In this document: positions 34,511 to 44,220 of the stretch, in pieces
How positions within the stretch are numbered: position 1 is the stretch's first letter
Layout: each line of letters starts with the position of its first letter
Source: Solobacterium moorei
GTDB taxonomy: Bacteria > Bacillota_I > Bacilli_A > Erysipelotrichales > Erysipelotrichaceae
Assembly: GCF_036323475.1 (NCBI RefSeq)
Contig: NZ_AP028934.1
Span: forward strand, 1,550,001 to 1,614,000
Direction of reading: 5' to 3'
Length of the DNA stretch: 64,000 bases
Made by a program: the position numbers and the translations under genes
The notes under the pieces: generated by a model
Told to the model about the DNA's origin: nothing
Database searches by the model: none
The model's input: only the letters and a program-made list of their open reading frames with translations

Positions 34511-35901
34511 TGTTGTGGAGGTTATACAAAAATAAAAGATTATTCTTCGTACAGCTATAACCACCTTGACGTTGCAGGTATACCATCCATCATTGATTGG
34601 ACAAGAAGACGCTATGTCTGTAAAGAATGTGGGAAGTCCTTCTCTGAGCCAAGTCCATTTGGCCCAGAGAACTTCCACCAGTCATACGCAGTACTCAATG
34701 CGATTGCCTTAGATCTACATAACGTTCGTATGACATACAAGGATATTGCACTCAAATACCATGTATCCAACACGATTATACAAGTATATGCCGATAGTTT
34801 CATCCGTGCACCTAGATTAACACTTCCTGAGAACCTTGGTATCGATGAGATATCTTCTTCCATGGCGAAATATGGTGGTTCATACTTGTGTGTATTCGTA
34901 GATAACAATAACAGGACATTAAACGAGATACTGCCAAATCGTTCAAAAGTAACCCTATCGAAACACTTTGAAATGATTCCACAATCGGAGCGAGACAAGG
35001 TAAAGTACGTTACGATTGATATGTGGGAACCTTATAGAGATGTGTGTAAAAAGTACCTAAGACATTGCGAAATAGCAGTAGACCCTTTCCATGTTATCAA
35101 ACACCTTACGGAGTGCTTTACACGCATACGTGTAGAAATCACGAAACAGTGTGTCTATGATAGTCCCAGTTACTATTTGTTGAAGACCTGGCATAAGTTA
35201 TTAGAAACTGATTCATTCGTCCTCGATAACGAGCCAAGATACAACTCGAAATTTCGCCAGAAGATGAATTACAGGGATCTTTTCAACATGTTGTTGGAGA
35301 TAAGTCCTAATCTAAAGCTTGCGTATGAATTAAAGGAACTATATAGAGACTTCAATAAACGCTGCTCATTTGAAGAAGCTGGTGCACAACTTGATTATCT
35401 GATTGAACTATTTGAACACTCTGACTTAGACTGTTATAAGGAATTCATATCTTTACTAAAACACTGGAAACCAGAAATCATCAACAGTTTCAGAAGACCG
35501 TATAACGATAGACGACAATCTAACGCACTGGCTGAAAATATCAATCAGAAACTTCGATTACTGATCGAGGTGTCCAATGGATATACAAACCTAGAACGCT
35601 TTCATGCACGTGCACTGTACTGCCTTAACGACAAACTATTCTATTGCTTGACAACATGTCTATATTCCAGAAAACGAGAGCACAAAAAACGTGGCACATA
35701 TACCAAACATCTCTCTGATACACTAACTAACGACTAATAAACTGATACTATCAATCACTCGCACACACAAAAAGGATGACTACATCAGAATGCCACTACT
35801 AGCACTCTATAGTCATCCTTCTTTACTATCCCAAACCCATTACTGATTTTAGAGGAGAGTTTAATAAAACCCCCGACTGATTTTACTTAAGCCAATAATA
35901 A

Positions 35902-37711
35902 AAGAGGCTGTAACGCATAACAGCCTAGAAAATAAAATGTCCAACCTCTAAATTAAGAGGAAGGACATTTTATTTTTAGTTATAATTTATGTATGGAAAA
36001 CACAATAAATTATAATCTAACCCACGTAATAGATTATACCCCATATCAATTACGTTTACCAATAGATTTATCATTGGTCATTGATAAACTTGATCCAATG
36101 TGGTCTTTCCTAGAGATCGTAAATAGTATCAACTTGAGGAGGTTTATCCGATCTCATAAAGGTAACCAAGGGTATGATCCTATCATGATGATGAGAGTCA
36201 TCTTATTTGCGTATATGAATCATGTCTATAGTCTACGAGCCATAGAAGAAAAATGTAAGACAGATATCCGCTTTATGTATCTTTGCCAAGATGAAAGACC
36301 ATCTTTCATGGCCTTTCAAAGATTCATATCGAATCAAATCAAAGGCAACGCTTCAGATATATTTACAGAGGTCATGTTGGTCATCTGTAAGAAGATGAAG
36401 GTAAATACACGTATCTTATACATCGACGGAACTTCCATGGAAGCTAATGCCAATAAGTTCAGCTTCGTATGGAAGAAGACAGCTGTAAAGACAAAAGATA
36501 AGACACTCACAAGAATAGCAGAGACAATTGGACAGCTTACAAAACTAACGGGTGTCTTTTATACAGAAAGCTATGAAGATACACAGGCTATTGGAGGATA
36601 TATTGTTTCAATATACCTGTGGTGTTCAAAGAATAAAGTCCAATTCGCACTAGGGAAAGGACACCACAAGACACCAGTACAGAAGGCCTATGAGGAACTC
36701 AAAAAGCTCAATGAAAAATTGAAGGAATGCCAAGAGCGTATCGATACTTGTGGAAGTGATAGAAACAGTTATAGTAAGACAGACCATGATGCGACATTTA
36801 TGCATATGAAGTATGACTACTACAACAATACAGGAGTATTCAAGCCTGGATATAACGTACAACTGGCAGAATCAGATGAATTCATCACGCATGTCATGGT
36901 AAGCAATGCCAGAAGTGATACGAAGACATTCATTCCATTCATGGACGGATATGAGAAAAGATATCAAGAATATCCAGGTATCGTCGTAGCAGATGCGGGA
37001 TACGGAAGTTATGACAACTACATGTACTGTTTAGAAAAAGATATCGAAGGTTATCTCAAATATCAAAACTATCGATATGAAAAGACAGCCAAGTTCAAGA
37101 AAGACATCTATCGAAAAGAGAACCTGTTGAGAGAAGAAAACGGGAAATTGATATGCCCACAAGGTAGAGAGTTCGTATACAAACGTGATAGTGAAAATAC
37201 AAAGACTGACTATCCATGCATTACACAAGTTTGGGAATGCAAGACATGTAATAGATGTCCACTCAAAAAGGACTGTACAAAAGCCAAGAAACGAGAAGTT
37301 CATATCAATCCAATCCTTGATGAACTGAAGGCACATGCGAGAAAACTGTTGGACAGTGAAGCAGGAGTACAACTAAGACAACAGAGATGTATACAAGCCG
37401 AAGGAACATTTGGAGTCATCAAGAATGATTGGCAATATAACAGAATCCATAGAAGAGGAATGGAGAATGTGGAAAACGAGCTCTATTTGATCTGTATGGG
37501 ATTCAATCTGATGAAATATCACCAAAAGAAGATGAGGATGATACTATCCTAAGATAGCTTTATATGGGACAGGTTGTTTTTAGTGTGCCCAAAATAGATA
37601 TAAAACATCTACTTTAATACTGTTTTACATCAACATATGAAAATAGCACAAGAAAAGAAGCTGTACGCCTCAAGTAAATCTATAAAATTTACTTAAACGT
37701 TACAGCCTCTT
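35902..37711 (+). mobile_element. IS1182-family insertion sequence
   Basis: About 1.81 kb with 14-bp ends AAGAGGCTGTAACG at 35902-35915 and its exact inverse at 37698-37711. It starts one base after the right target duplication of ISL3 element 3. No clear target duplication of its own was recognised. Confidence 0.9.
35993..37552 (+). CDS. IS1182-family transposase
   Basis: 519 aa. The N-terminal DUF772-type region (GYDPIMMMRVILFAYMNHVY, YSLRAIEEKCKTDIRF) is followed by the catalytic motifs LYIDGTSMEANANK, VVADAGYGSYDN and QAEGTFGVIKND, and a Cys cluster (CKTCNRCPLKKDC). Complete. Confidence 0.95.
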   Translation: MENTINYNLTHVIDYTPYQLRLPIDLSLVIDKLDPMWSFLEIVNSINLRRFIRSHKGNQGYDPIMMMRVILFAYMNHVYSLRAIEEKCKTDIRFMYLCQDERPSFMAFQRFISNQIKGNASDIFTEVMLVICKKMKVNTRILYIDGTSMEANANKFSFVWKKTAVKTKDKTLTRIAETIGQLTKLTGVFYTESYEDTQAIGGYIVSIYLWCSKNKVQFALGKGHHKTPVQKAYEELKKLNEKLKECQERIDTCGSDRNSYSKTDHDATFMHMKYDYYNNTGVFKPGYNVQLAESDEFITHVMVSNARSDTKTFIPFMDGYEKRYQEYPGIVVADAGYGSYDNYMYCLEKDIEGYLKYQNYRYEKTAKFKKDIYRKENLLREENGKLICPQGREFVYKRDSENTKTDYPCITQVWECKTCNRCPLKKDCTKAKKREVHINPILDELKAHARKLLDSEAGVQLRQQRCIQAEGTFGVIKNDWQYNRIHRRGMENVENELYLICMGFNLMKYHQKKMRMILS

Positions 37712-37870
37712 AATTTTGACCCCTAAAATTATTGGAGTTTTTTCAGTTGCCCCCTAAAGTACACCCCAAAAGTTCTCGGGGAAACCCCAAAACTTATTGG
37801 ATACCCTGCTTTTGCATAAGAGCGGTTATTTTTGTTTTTGAATATATGGTTTGCTTTTGTTTAATAGATC
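37712..37870. other. Intergenic stretch with ISL3-like end sequence
   Basis: No gene. Repeated CCCC/GGGG-flanked AT words (ACCCCAAAAGTTCTCGGGG, ACCCCAAAACTTATTGG) resemble right ends of ISL3-type elements. They may be what is left of the truncated ISL3 at 31140, separated from it by two later insertions. Confidence 0.4.
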
Positions 37871-40800
37871 TTATTTTTCTTTTCTATAGATTCTATTTAT
37901 AACTAGTACACCGCATGCTGCGAATGCAAGTCCAAAAGCATAGAGCATATTCATTCTATTATCACCAGTGTTTGGTGTTCTGTTATTCTTTGAGTTCAAA
38001 CTTGAAGTTCCACTAGACTGTGTTCCATTTTTATCCTTTGATCCTGGTTCACTAGGGTTGACATCAGAAGTGCCTGGTTTTTTATTCTCTTCCCATGCAG
38101 CTATGAAAGTATGGTCTTCAAGTGCCGTATAGGTATCTCCTGGCTGATACTCTGAACCCTTCCAATACTTGAATTTGAATCCATCCTTTACAGGAGCATT
38201 CATAATCGTAATTGTAGTTCCCTTTTTGACTTCTATTGTCCGATTTGCACTGTCATTATTCCAGTTGCCACCATTAGGATCATATGTGATTTTAATCATA
38301 ATATCTTTCCAGATGGCTTTTACTTCTGTATCTTTTTTTATAGTGATTTCTGTTCCTGGTGCTATTTCTTTACCATCTACTTCCCATGTTTTGAATTCTT
38401 GTTTGTCTGATGGTGCTCCGAAAGCATTTTCTGGTAATTTATATTTTTCACCTTTTTTAACGGTTGCAGAATCCATTGAACCTGTTCCAGTATTTCCGTT
38501 GAATGTTACTTTGTATTCAATGTCTTTCCAAATAGCTTTTACGATTGTGTTGTCGTTGACGGTGATTCTGTCGCCGACGGATTTCTTTTTCGTGCCTACC
38601 ATCCAGCCGTCAAATTTTTTGTTTTCCGGGGCGGTAAAGCTGTTGTCCGGAAGTGTGTATTCACTTCCTTTGGTGACGGATGCCTTTTCCATGCTGCCGC
38701 CACCACCGGCGCCATCAAAGGTAATGTCGACTGTATTATCTTTCCATGTAGCCGTAAGGGTTACGTTTCCGGTAATTGTTATTCTTTCTTTGGCTTGTTT
38801 TACGCCCTCTTGATCCCCAACTTTCCAGCCGGCAAACACTTTGTCTTTCGGTGCTGTAAAGGTCGGTGTCGGAAGTTCGTATTCACTGCCTTTTGTAACA
38901 GTTTTATCTTCCATCGAACCGGATGCGCCTTCTCCAGCCTTGAAGTCTACCTTAAATTCGATGGGTTTCCAGATTGCATTAATTTCTGTGTCGCCGGTAA
39001 TCGTAATTTCCGTTTCCGGCTGCTTGAGATTAGTGTCATCACCAATTTTCCATCCGGAGAAATCTTGATTTTCGTTCGGAGGTGTAAAAGTATTTGCTGC
39101 AGGAAGTTTGAAAGTTTCGTCTTTCTTCTTGATTTCAACTTTTTCATCTCCGGTGCCGCCATTCGGCTTGACCGTTACTTTAAATGTCTTGGTTGCCGTA
39201 GCGGTAAAGACATTGTTACCGGCTGCTGCCACAAAATTGTTGGCATTGTTAGCATCTTGACCCTTCCACACAGGTTCGGTGTACCCTTTGTCAGCCTTTT
39301 CGTCGATAAGATCAAAGATGGTTTTTTTCAGAGTCGGATGTATATAAGTTGAGAGATCGGTGCCCGGTTTTACCTTATATTCTTTATAAAGTACCGGACT
39401 ATCTTTACTACCCTTAGTGGTCTTTGTAACTTCTCCCGTGTTCGGATTTTTATCTTCGACCTTTACGCCTTCGCCGAGTTTAAATTGAACATCTAAGGCG
39501 TCATTAGGAAGTTTTGGGTCAGTTGTTGATGTTACATGGTCGCAAACCATGAGCTTTTGGTTTTCAACAACAAGTTCAGAACCGTCATCAAACGTTACTT
39601 TAATCTCACCTATAAATTCTCCAGATTTTTCTGTACTTCTTTTAGTTTCAGTTTTATCTGTAAAAGTTGCGCCAACTAAAAGTTGATCTACATCATCTTT
39701 TTTTGCATCCTCTTTAGCTTTTACGCCGTCTTTCCAAAAGCCTTCTTTGATTTCGTTTCCAACCCATTTTTTCATAACTACCGGGTCGAGACCGCCAAGG
39801 GCTTCGACTTTTTCAGCTTTTGTTACTTCTAAATTTAAAGTTCCCGGATCTGATGTGAGTGGATCTTTATCGTCATCCGCTATTCCACCCTTGTCTGTTA
39901 CTTTAGCCGTTACTGTTGTATCGCCTTTTACCTTATCTTTAGGAAGAGTAATAATGCCATTTGCCACTGTTCCTTCACCGGTAATAGACCAAGTTCCATC
40001 ATCAGCTTTTGTAGCTGTAGTTGTTTTTGTACTACCATCTTTTCCTGTATAGGACACAGAAATACTACTAGCATCTGTATCTACTTCAAGATTTGGAGTG
40101 ATTGTGATGTTTTCCTTATCTTTATTTAATTCAACTGTAGGTGCGTCCGGTTTGATGTTTTTTACAAGGTCTTTGGCTGGGATTGTTATTTTTGGTTCAA
40201 CTCCGTCTTTTAACTTGACTGAGCCATCTTCATTTTTTTCCGGAACAAAATGCCCATCATTGTCCCAAGTACCTGCTACATCATTACCACTAAATATTTT
40301 GGCATTGCCGCTGTCATCTATTTGTATAACTGCCGGTACTTCATCCCAGTCTCCGGTTCCGTTTGGTAATTTAGATGTGCCATCTTTTGCTGTATATGCT
40401 GTTTTAATGGTTTCAATAATTTTTCCCTTGTCATCACCAGTTATTTTTCTAGGGTCTTTAACTTCTGTCTTTCCAGGTGTTACCGGTTTAACAGTTGTTG
40501 TAGAACAAGATACAAATTTATGGGGTTCTTTTACAGAAACTCCAACTATTTGTTTAAGTTCTAAACTTTCTCTTTCTTGTAAAGTATAGGAAAAACTTCC
40601 ATCATTTTGTAACGTTACATCTACCGGTTCAGATGAGTCTTTGTCAATTTTGCATCCTTTGTCAGTACAAAAGTCTCCTGATTTCTCCTTTTTAACATTA
40701 AGGATTAATCGTACCTTTATGCCATCAAATGGTCCTTCACCTGCTAATTTCCCCTTAATTACATTGTCTACAATTGTAATACTGCCAAGAGTAGCTCCTC

Positions 40801-41599
40801 TCGAATATTCTATAACTTGTTTTATTTGTAAATTTGTAGCTTCTACTTTACCTGATGTTGATTCGTCTGTATAGGTTACTTCATAATAAGCATGTTCAAT
40901 ACCGTCAATAGAAAACTTAACTGATTTAATATCGCCGGCTATTGCAGTGTTTGCATCTTTCAACTTTTGAACAGCTTCTGCTTGTTCGTCTTCATTAACT
41001 ATGTTAGAACTTGTTTGCTCTATCCAAATTTTGCCTGTCGGCATTGTAAGATTAACTGTAGATGCCTTAGATGGTTGTGCATTTGCAGTTACCTCCGGTG
41101 ATTTATCTTCACCGATTTGTTGGTAGACCGAAACCTTATCGCCTTTTGCAACTTTAACGCCTCCCGTTAAGTCTACCTTCCATTTTGTTCCTCTTTTAGG
41201 TGTAACAGAAAGCTCTGCTTTTACTGTGCCATCTTCACCCTTTAATGTTACATGGACTGTCGCTATTACAGGCTGTTTATTAACTTTAGCTTTTGCTAAA
41301 TTGCCTCCGGAAATCGTTGTAGCATCGTACAATACAGGGTTAACGGTCGGTGCTTTTACAGCTACACCCACGGGTTGCCCAATAATCTCCGGTCCGATCT
41401 CTAGACCATCGTCCTGTTCATCAACAAACATTGTCTTAGGCGTTTCAGCATTAGAATTTGAAGCTTCATCTGCCTTTACGACAGGTGCCAGTAATGACAA
41501 CATAATCATAAATGAAAGCAGCCCCACTGAAATCGAAATTTTCTTGGAGATATTAACATTCTCCCTGAATAGCTTCATCAATTTTGCTTTTAAATTCAT
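37871..41599 (-). CDS. LPXTG-like surface protein with InlB-type repeats
   Basis: 1,242 aa. The start at 41599 follows GAGGGGAAGG. A signal peptide (KKISISVGLLSFMIMLSLLAPVVKA) leads into an N-terminal region with several Ig-like units, then at least five InlB/Flg_new-type repeats of about 65 aa in the last third: VDFKAGEGASGSM, ITFDGAGGGGSM, VTFNGNTGTGSM, ITYDPNGGNWNN, each ending in AIWK or ATWK. A Ser/Gly spacer, the sorting motif TPNTGD, a membrane helix and RKEK close the protein. An anchored adhesin is likely. A sigma-A promoter candidate lies 76 bp upstream. Confidence 0.88.
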   Translation of the reverse strand: MNLKAKLMKLFRENVNISKKISISVGLLSFMIMLSLLAPVVKADEASNSNAETPKTMFVDEQDDGLEIGPEIIGQPVGVAVKAPTVNPVLYDATTISGGNLAKAKVNKQPVIATVHVTLKGEDGTVKAELSVTPKRGTKWKVDLTGGVKVAKGDKVSVYQQIGEDKSPEVTANAQPSKASTVNLTMPTGKIWIEQTSSNIVNEDEQAEAVQKLKDANTAIAGDIKSVKFSIDGIEHAYYEVTYTDESTSGKVEATNLQIKQVIEYSRGATLGSITIVDNVIKGKLAGEGPFDGIKVRLILNVKKEKSGDFCTDKGCKIDKDSSEPVDVTLQNDGSFSYTLQERESLELKQIVGVSVKEPHKFVSCSTTTVKPVTPGKTEVKDPRKITGDDKGKIIETIKTAYTAKDGTSKLPNGTGDWDEVPAVIQIDDSGNAKIFSGNDVAGTWDNDGHFVPEKNEDGSVKLKDGVEPKITIPAKDLVKNIKPDAPTVELNKDKENITITPNLEVDTDASSISVSYTGKDGSTKTTTATKADDGTWSITGEGTVANGIITLPKDKVKGDTTVTAKVTDKGGIADDDKDPLTSDPGTLNLEVTKAEKVEALGGLDPVVMKKWVGNEIKEGFWKDGVKAKEDAKKDDVDQLLVGATFTDKTETKRSTEKSGEFIGEIKVTFDDGSELVVENQKLMVCDHVTSTTDPKLPNDALDVQFKLGEGVKVEDKNPNTGEVTKTTKGSKDSPVLYKEYKVKPGTDLSTYIHPTLKKTIFDLIDEKADKGYTEPVWKGQDANNANNFVAAAGNNVFTATATKTFKVTVKPNGGTGDEKVEIKKKDETFKLPAANTFTPPNENQDFSGWKIGDDTNLKQPETEITITGDTEINAIWKPIEFKVDFKAGEGASGSMEDKTVTKGSEYELPTPTFTAPKDKVFAGWKVGDQEGVKQAKERITITGNVTLTATWKDNTVDITFDGAGGGGSMEKASVTKGSEYTLPDNSFTAPENKKFDGWMVGTKKKSVGDRITVNDNTIVKAIWKDIEYKVTFNGNTGTGSMDSATVKKGEKYKLPENAFGAPSDKQEFKTWEVDGKEIAPGTEITIKKDTEVKAIWKDIMIKITYDPNGGNWNNDSANRTIEVKKGTTITIMNAPVKDGFKFKYWKGSEYQPGDTYTALEDHTFIAAWEENKKPGTSDVNPSEPGSKDKNGTQSSGTSSLNSKNNRTPNTGDNRMNMLYAFGLAFAACGVLVINRIYRKEK

Positions 41600-41674
41600 T
41601 TTTTCCTTCCCCTCATATTTCTTTAATATTAACTGCGTTTTAAAAATTTTCTGTTTTATCTTATAATCACAGAT

Positions 41675-41703
41675 ATTATACCACAGTTTCAGGCATTTGT
41701 TAA
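41675..41703 (-). promoter_or_regulatory. Promoter of the InlB-repeat surface protein
   Basis: Minus strand: TTAACA (41703-41698), 17-bp spacer, TATAAT (41680-41675). Near-consensus. The -35 overlaps the stop codon of the multidrug-export remnant upstream. Confidence 0.65.
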
Positions 41704-42085
41704 GCTTTTTTGATATTATGAAAATACCCAACTCCTCCGTACGTTACGACAGATACCAATATACCGGCAATTATCACTCCAACGGTTATTGCGGGCAGTG
41801 CTCTCCTCATCCTTATGTCCAAAACAGTTGCAACCAGTGCACCTGTCCACGTTCCTGTTCCAGGTAGTGGATGGCAACAAGAATGATCAGACCGATAATT
41901 TCGTACTTATCCACTATGCTTTTTTTACTTTTTGCTCTTGATTCGAGCTTTTCGACAATATTCTCAAAGCCAGGACTAATTTTTCTCATCCAAAGAAAAA
42001 GCTTCCTAAGAAAAAGAAGGATGAACGGAATAGGTATTAAATTTCCAATAATAGCGCATGTCAGGGCTTGCTTCACGGTAATCCC
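41700..42085 (-). pseudogene. Small multi-drug export (COG2426-like) protein fragment
   Basis: From AIIGNLIPIPFILLFLRK through RAKSKKSIVDKYEIIGLIILVAI the sequence matches the small multi-drug export family. One base is missing at about 41870-41872; the other frame continues HPLPGTGTWTGALVATVLDI to VTYGGVGYFHNIKKA and stops at 41700. The family's N-terminus is absent, replaced by phage tape-measure sequence. Non-functional. Confidence 0.75.
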
Positions 42086-43681
42086 TGCGGCCGCAGTTCC
42101 TGCTGCACTTGCACCTCCTGCAACTCCCTCAACGGTAGTTGCTGCTGTTGTTCCAGTAATCAGACCAATCAGTCCACCAAGAGCAGAGGTTATTGTTCCA
42201 ACCGCTGTGATGACTTTTCCTATGACAACTAAAACAGGTCCTACAGTTGCTGCAATAAGAGCAATTTTTACAATGGCATCTTGCATACCAGGAGATAGAC
42301 TATTCCACTTTTCATTTAATGATTTCATCATCGCGGAAAACTTTGTAAGCATTGGTGCAAGAACTGTCAGCAGTGAATTACCAACATCAGCTCCTACTAT
42401 CTTTAGACTGTTCATCGAGGTCTTAAATTTATCTATTGGATCTAAGGTTTCATTAAAAGTGCTATCTACATTTCCAAGGTTATCTTTTAGGGATGTTCCA
42501 AGTTCTTCAAAGGAAAGTGAACCATTCTTACAAGCCTGGTAAATTGCAGGTCCTGCTTTCTTTCCAAATAAATCTATAGCTACTTGAAGTCCATCTGTAT
42601 CACTCTTGGCATTAACCATGCTATCTTGGATATCTTTTAGTGCCTCTTTCATAGGCTTTCCGTTTGCTGTTGCATTAGAAAGTGCCTTAGATAAACCCGT
42701 CATAACCTGCGAGGTATCGGCTCCTGACATTTCAACATTGCCTAGAAAGTTTGCTGCATCTGATGCCGAAAATCCTAGTTGCTGAAGTGATGCTGAGTTT
42801 GTCACCATACTCTTCGCAAGAGTATCCATACTAATACCGGTTCTTTGCCCAACAGCATTCATGGTATCAAGGAGTGCCCCTGCATCTTCAGCTTTAAGTC
42901 CAAAGGCAGATATGACCTTTTGCGTATTATCAATAGCAGTAGATACATCTAAATTATTTAGCTGTGCAAACTTAATAAACTTTCCAGATAGCTCCTCTAA
43001 CTTTTGACCTGTAAGTCCAAATCTAGTATTCACCTCACCAATTGCAGCACCTGCTGTTTCAAAGTCTGTAGGAATTGAAGTCGCAAGATTTTTCATGCTA
43101 TCTTGCATTTCATTTAAGGCTTTACCTGACGCACCTGTTTTTTGGACAATTATATCCATACCAGCATCAACATCATTAAATGCCTTTAAAGAAGCAGCAC
43201 CCATCGCTACGATAGGTGCTGTTATATGTGTGGATAGACCTTTGCCAACTTCAGTAGTCTTATCTCCAACTTCCTTAATCTTATCCCCTGCCTCTTTCAT
43301 AGAAACAGATAATGCAGATGGTACTTTCTTTGCTTCTTCCTGAAGGGATTTCAGATTATTTTCTGTTTCAATAATTTCTCTTTGAAGAGCGTTATACTTA
43401 TCTTGGCCTAGTTCTCCATTTTCTAGCTGAACTTTTGCTTGTTTGTCTGCTTCCTTTAAGGCATTTAGCTTTTCACTGGTTTCAGAGATTTCCTTTTGCA
43501 ATAGTTGCTGTTTTTGAGCAAGTAATTTAGCATTGGAAGGATCAAGTTTTAATAGTCTATTTACGTCACGAAGCTGTGACTGGGTGCTTTTTATAGTAGA
43601 GTTTACACCTTTTAAGGCTTTGTCTAGACCTGTTGTATCTCCGCCAATCTCAACCGTAATACCTTTTATTCTATTGGCCAC
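41813..43681 (-). CDS. Phage tape measure protein, truncated and chimeric
   Basis: The frame starts at GTG 43681 (GGAGGGGTTAAA upstream) with ANRIKGITVEIGGDTTGLDKAL, the classic N-terminus of Siphoviridae tape measure proteins. A long coiled coil (AQKQQLLQKEISETSEKLNA), the TMP core (FETAGAAIGEVNTRFGLTG, LGNVEMSGADTSQVMTGLSKAL) and a membrane-like segment follow. At about residue 530 it passes without a stop into the multidrug-export fragment and ends in frameshifted sequence (HYLEQERGQVHWLQLFWT). The real TMP C-terminus is missing, so it cannot set tail length properly. Confidence 0.85.
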   Translation of the reverse strand: MANRIKGITVEIGGDTTGLDKALKGVNSTIKSTQSQLRDVNRLLKLDPSNAKLLAQKQQLLQKEISETSEKLNALKEADKQAKVQLENGELGQDKYNALQREIIETENNLKSLQEEAKKVPSALSVSMKEAGDKIKEVGDKTTEVGKGLSTHITAPIVAMGAASLKAFNDVDAGMDIIVQKTGASGKALNEMQDSMKNLATSIPTDFETAGAAIGEVNTRFGLTGQKLEELSGKFIKFAQLNNLDVSTAIDNTQKVISAFGLKAEDAGALLDTMNAVGQRTGISMDTLAKSMVTNSASLQQLGFSASDAANFLGNVEMSGADTSQVMTGLSKALSNATANGKPMKEALKDIQDSMVNAKSDTDGLQVAIDLFGKKAGPAIYQACKNGSLSFEELGTSLKDNLGNVDSTFNETLDPIDKFKTSMNSLKIVGADVGNSLLTVLAPMLTKFSAMMKSLNEKWNSLSPGMQDAIVKIALIAATVGPVLVVIGKVITAVGTITSALGGLIGLITGTTAATTVEGVAGGASAAGTAAAGITVKQALTCAIIGNLIPIPFILLFLRKLFLWMRKISPGFENIVEKLESRAKSKKSIVDKYEIIGLIILVAIHYLEQERGQVHWLQLFWT

Positions 43682-43712
43682 TTTAACCCCTCCTTTCCTA
43701 AAAATGGGCATG

Positions 43713-43742
43713 AAAAAAGACATCTACTTTCGTAAATGTCTT
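43713..43742 (-). terminator. Terminator of the SdpI-like cargo gene
   Basis: Minus strand: AAGACA-TTTACGAAAGTAGA-TGTCTT with inner TAC/GTA pairing, followed by TTTTTT. It lies in the short gap before the tape measure start. Confidence 0.7.
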
Positions 43743-43783
43743 AGTTATATATTTTATTCAATTCGACAAACTGGGATTTGTGA

Positions 43784-44155
43784 TTAATATCTATTTCCAC
43801 TTTTATCAAAAGTCTTCTTTAAAGCTCTTTCAGTGAAAATCATAATTACAATAAAACTCATCATTTGAATAATTGTAATAGCAAGTCCTATCCACCCTAT
43901 TGTATCTATTGGCTTGCCAAAAAACATCGGCATTATTGTAATCGCTAAAATCAGTGCTGGAAAAAACATATACAGAGATATTTTCGCACAATATTTTTGC
44001 GAGAAATCCCATGTATCTTGATTTTTCATAGAGCGTGATGTCCTATATCCACTTGCATTATGAATTGTTTTAAATCTTGGGCATAGATACCATGTTAATA
44101 ATAAAGCAGCCGGTATCAATAATGTTACTATGAACATAAAAATCCAGAACCCCAT
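43784..44155 (-). CDS. SdpI-family membrane protein (cargo gene in prophage)
   Basis: 123 aa with four hydrophobic segments and, between the first two, GYRTSRSMKNQDTWDFSQKY, the signature of SdpI/YhfL-type proteins. SdpI of Bacillus subtilis confers immunity to the SDP toxin and sequesters a repressor; most relatives are uncharacterised. GGAGGTGAATT precedes the ATG, and TATAAT lies 40 bp upstream with a poor -35. It stands between the tail-assembly chaperone and the tape measure genes and has its own terminator, so it is probably expressed in the lysogen. Confidence 0.75.
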   Translation of the reverse strand: MGFWIFMFIVTLLIPAALLLTWYLCPRFKTIHNASGYRTSRSMKNQDTWDFSQKYCAKISLYMFFPALILAITIMPMFFGKPIDTIGWIGLAITIIQMMSFIVIMIFTERALKKTFDKSGNRY

Positions 44156-44220
44156 AATTCACCTCCACAAATTTTAATTTGTGCAATATATTATATCATT
44201 GATTTAAAAGTTCAAAAACC

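Larger units (their letters stand above)
32289..35737 (+). pseudogene. ISL3-family transposase interrupted by IS1634-type element
   Basis: The N-terminus (MAINDFIISTLNVSDDM to DTHPTCP) is at 32289-32420. The same segment from DFIIS onward is repeated at 34391-34510 and continues in frame to a complete C-terminus at 35737 (GIDEISSSMAK, VDPFHVIKHL, NALAENINQK). The interruption therefore left a downstream frame lacking only its own start region. RBS GGAGG before the original ATG. Confidence 0.88.
32105..35892 (+). mobile_element. ISL3-family element 3, split by IS1634-type element
   Basis: Ends GGCACTATAAAATCACTCGG (32105) and, inverted, GCTTAAGTAAAATCAGTCGG (35892). The 8-bp duplication CAATAATA flanks it at 32097-32104 and 35893-35900. 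A terminator hairpin (AAGGATGACTA/TAGTCATCCTT) lies near 35769-35824. Confidence 0.9.
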
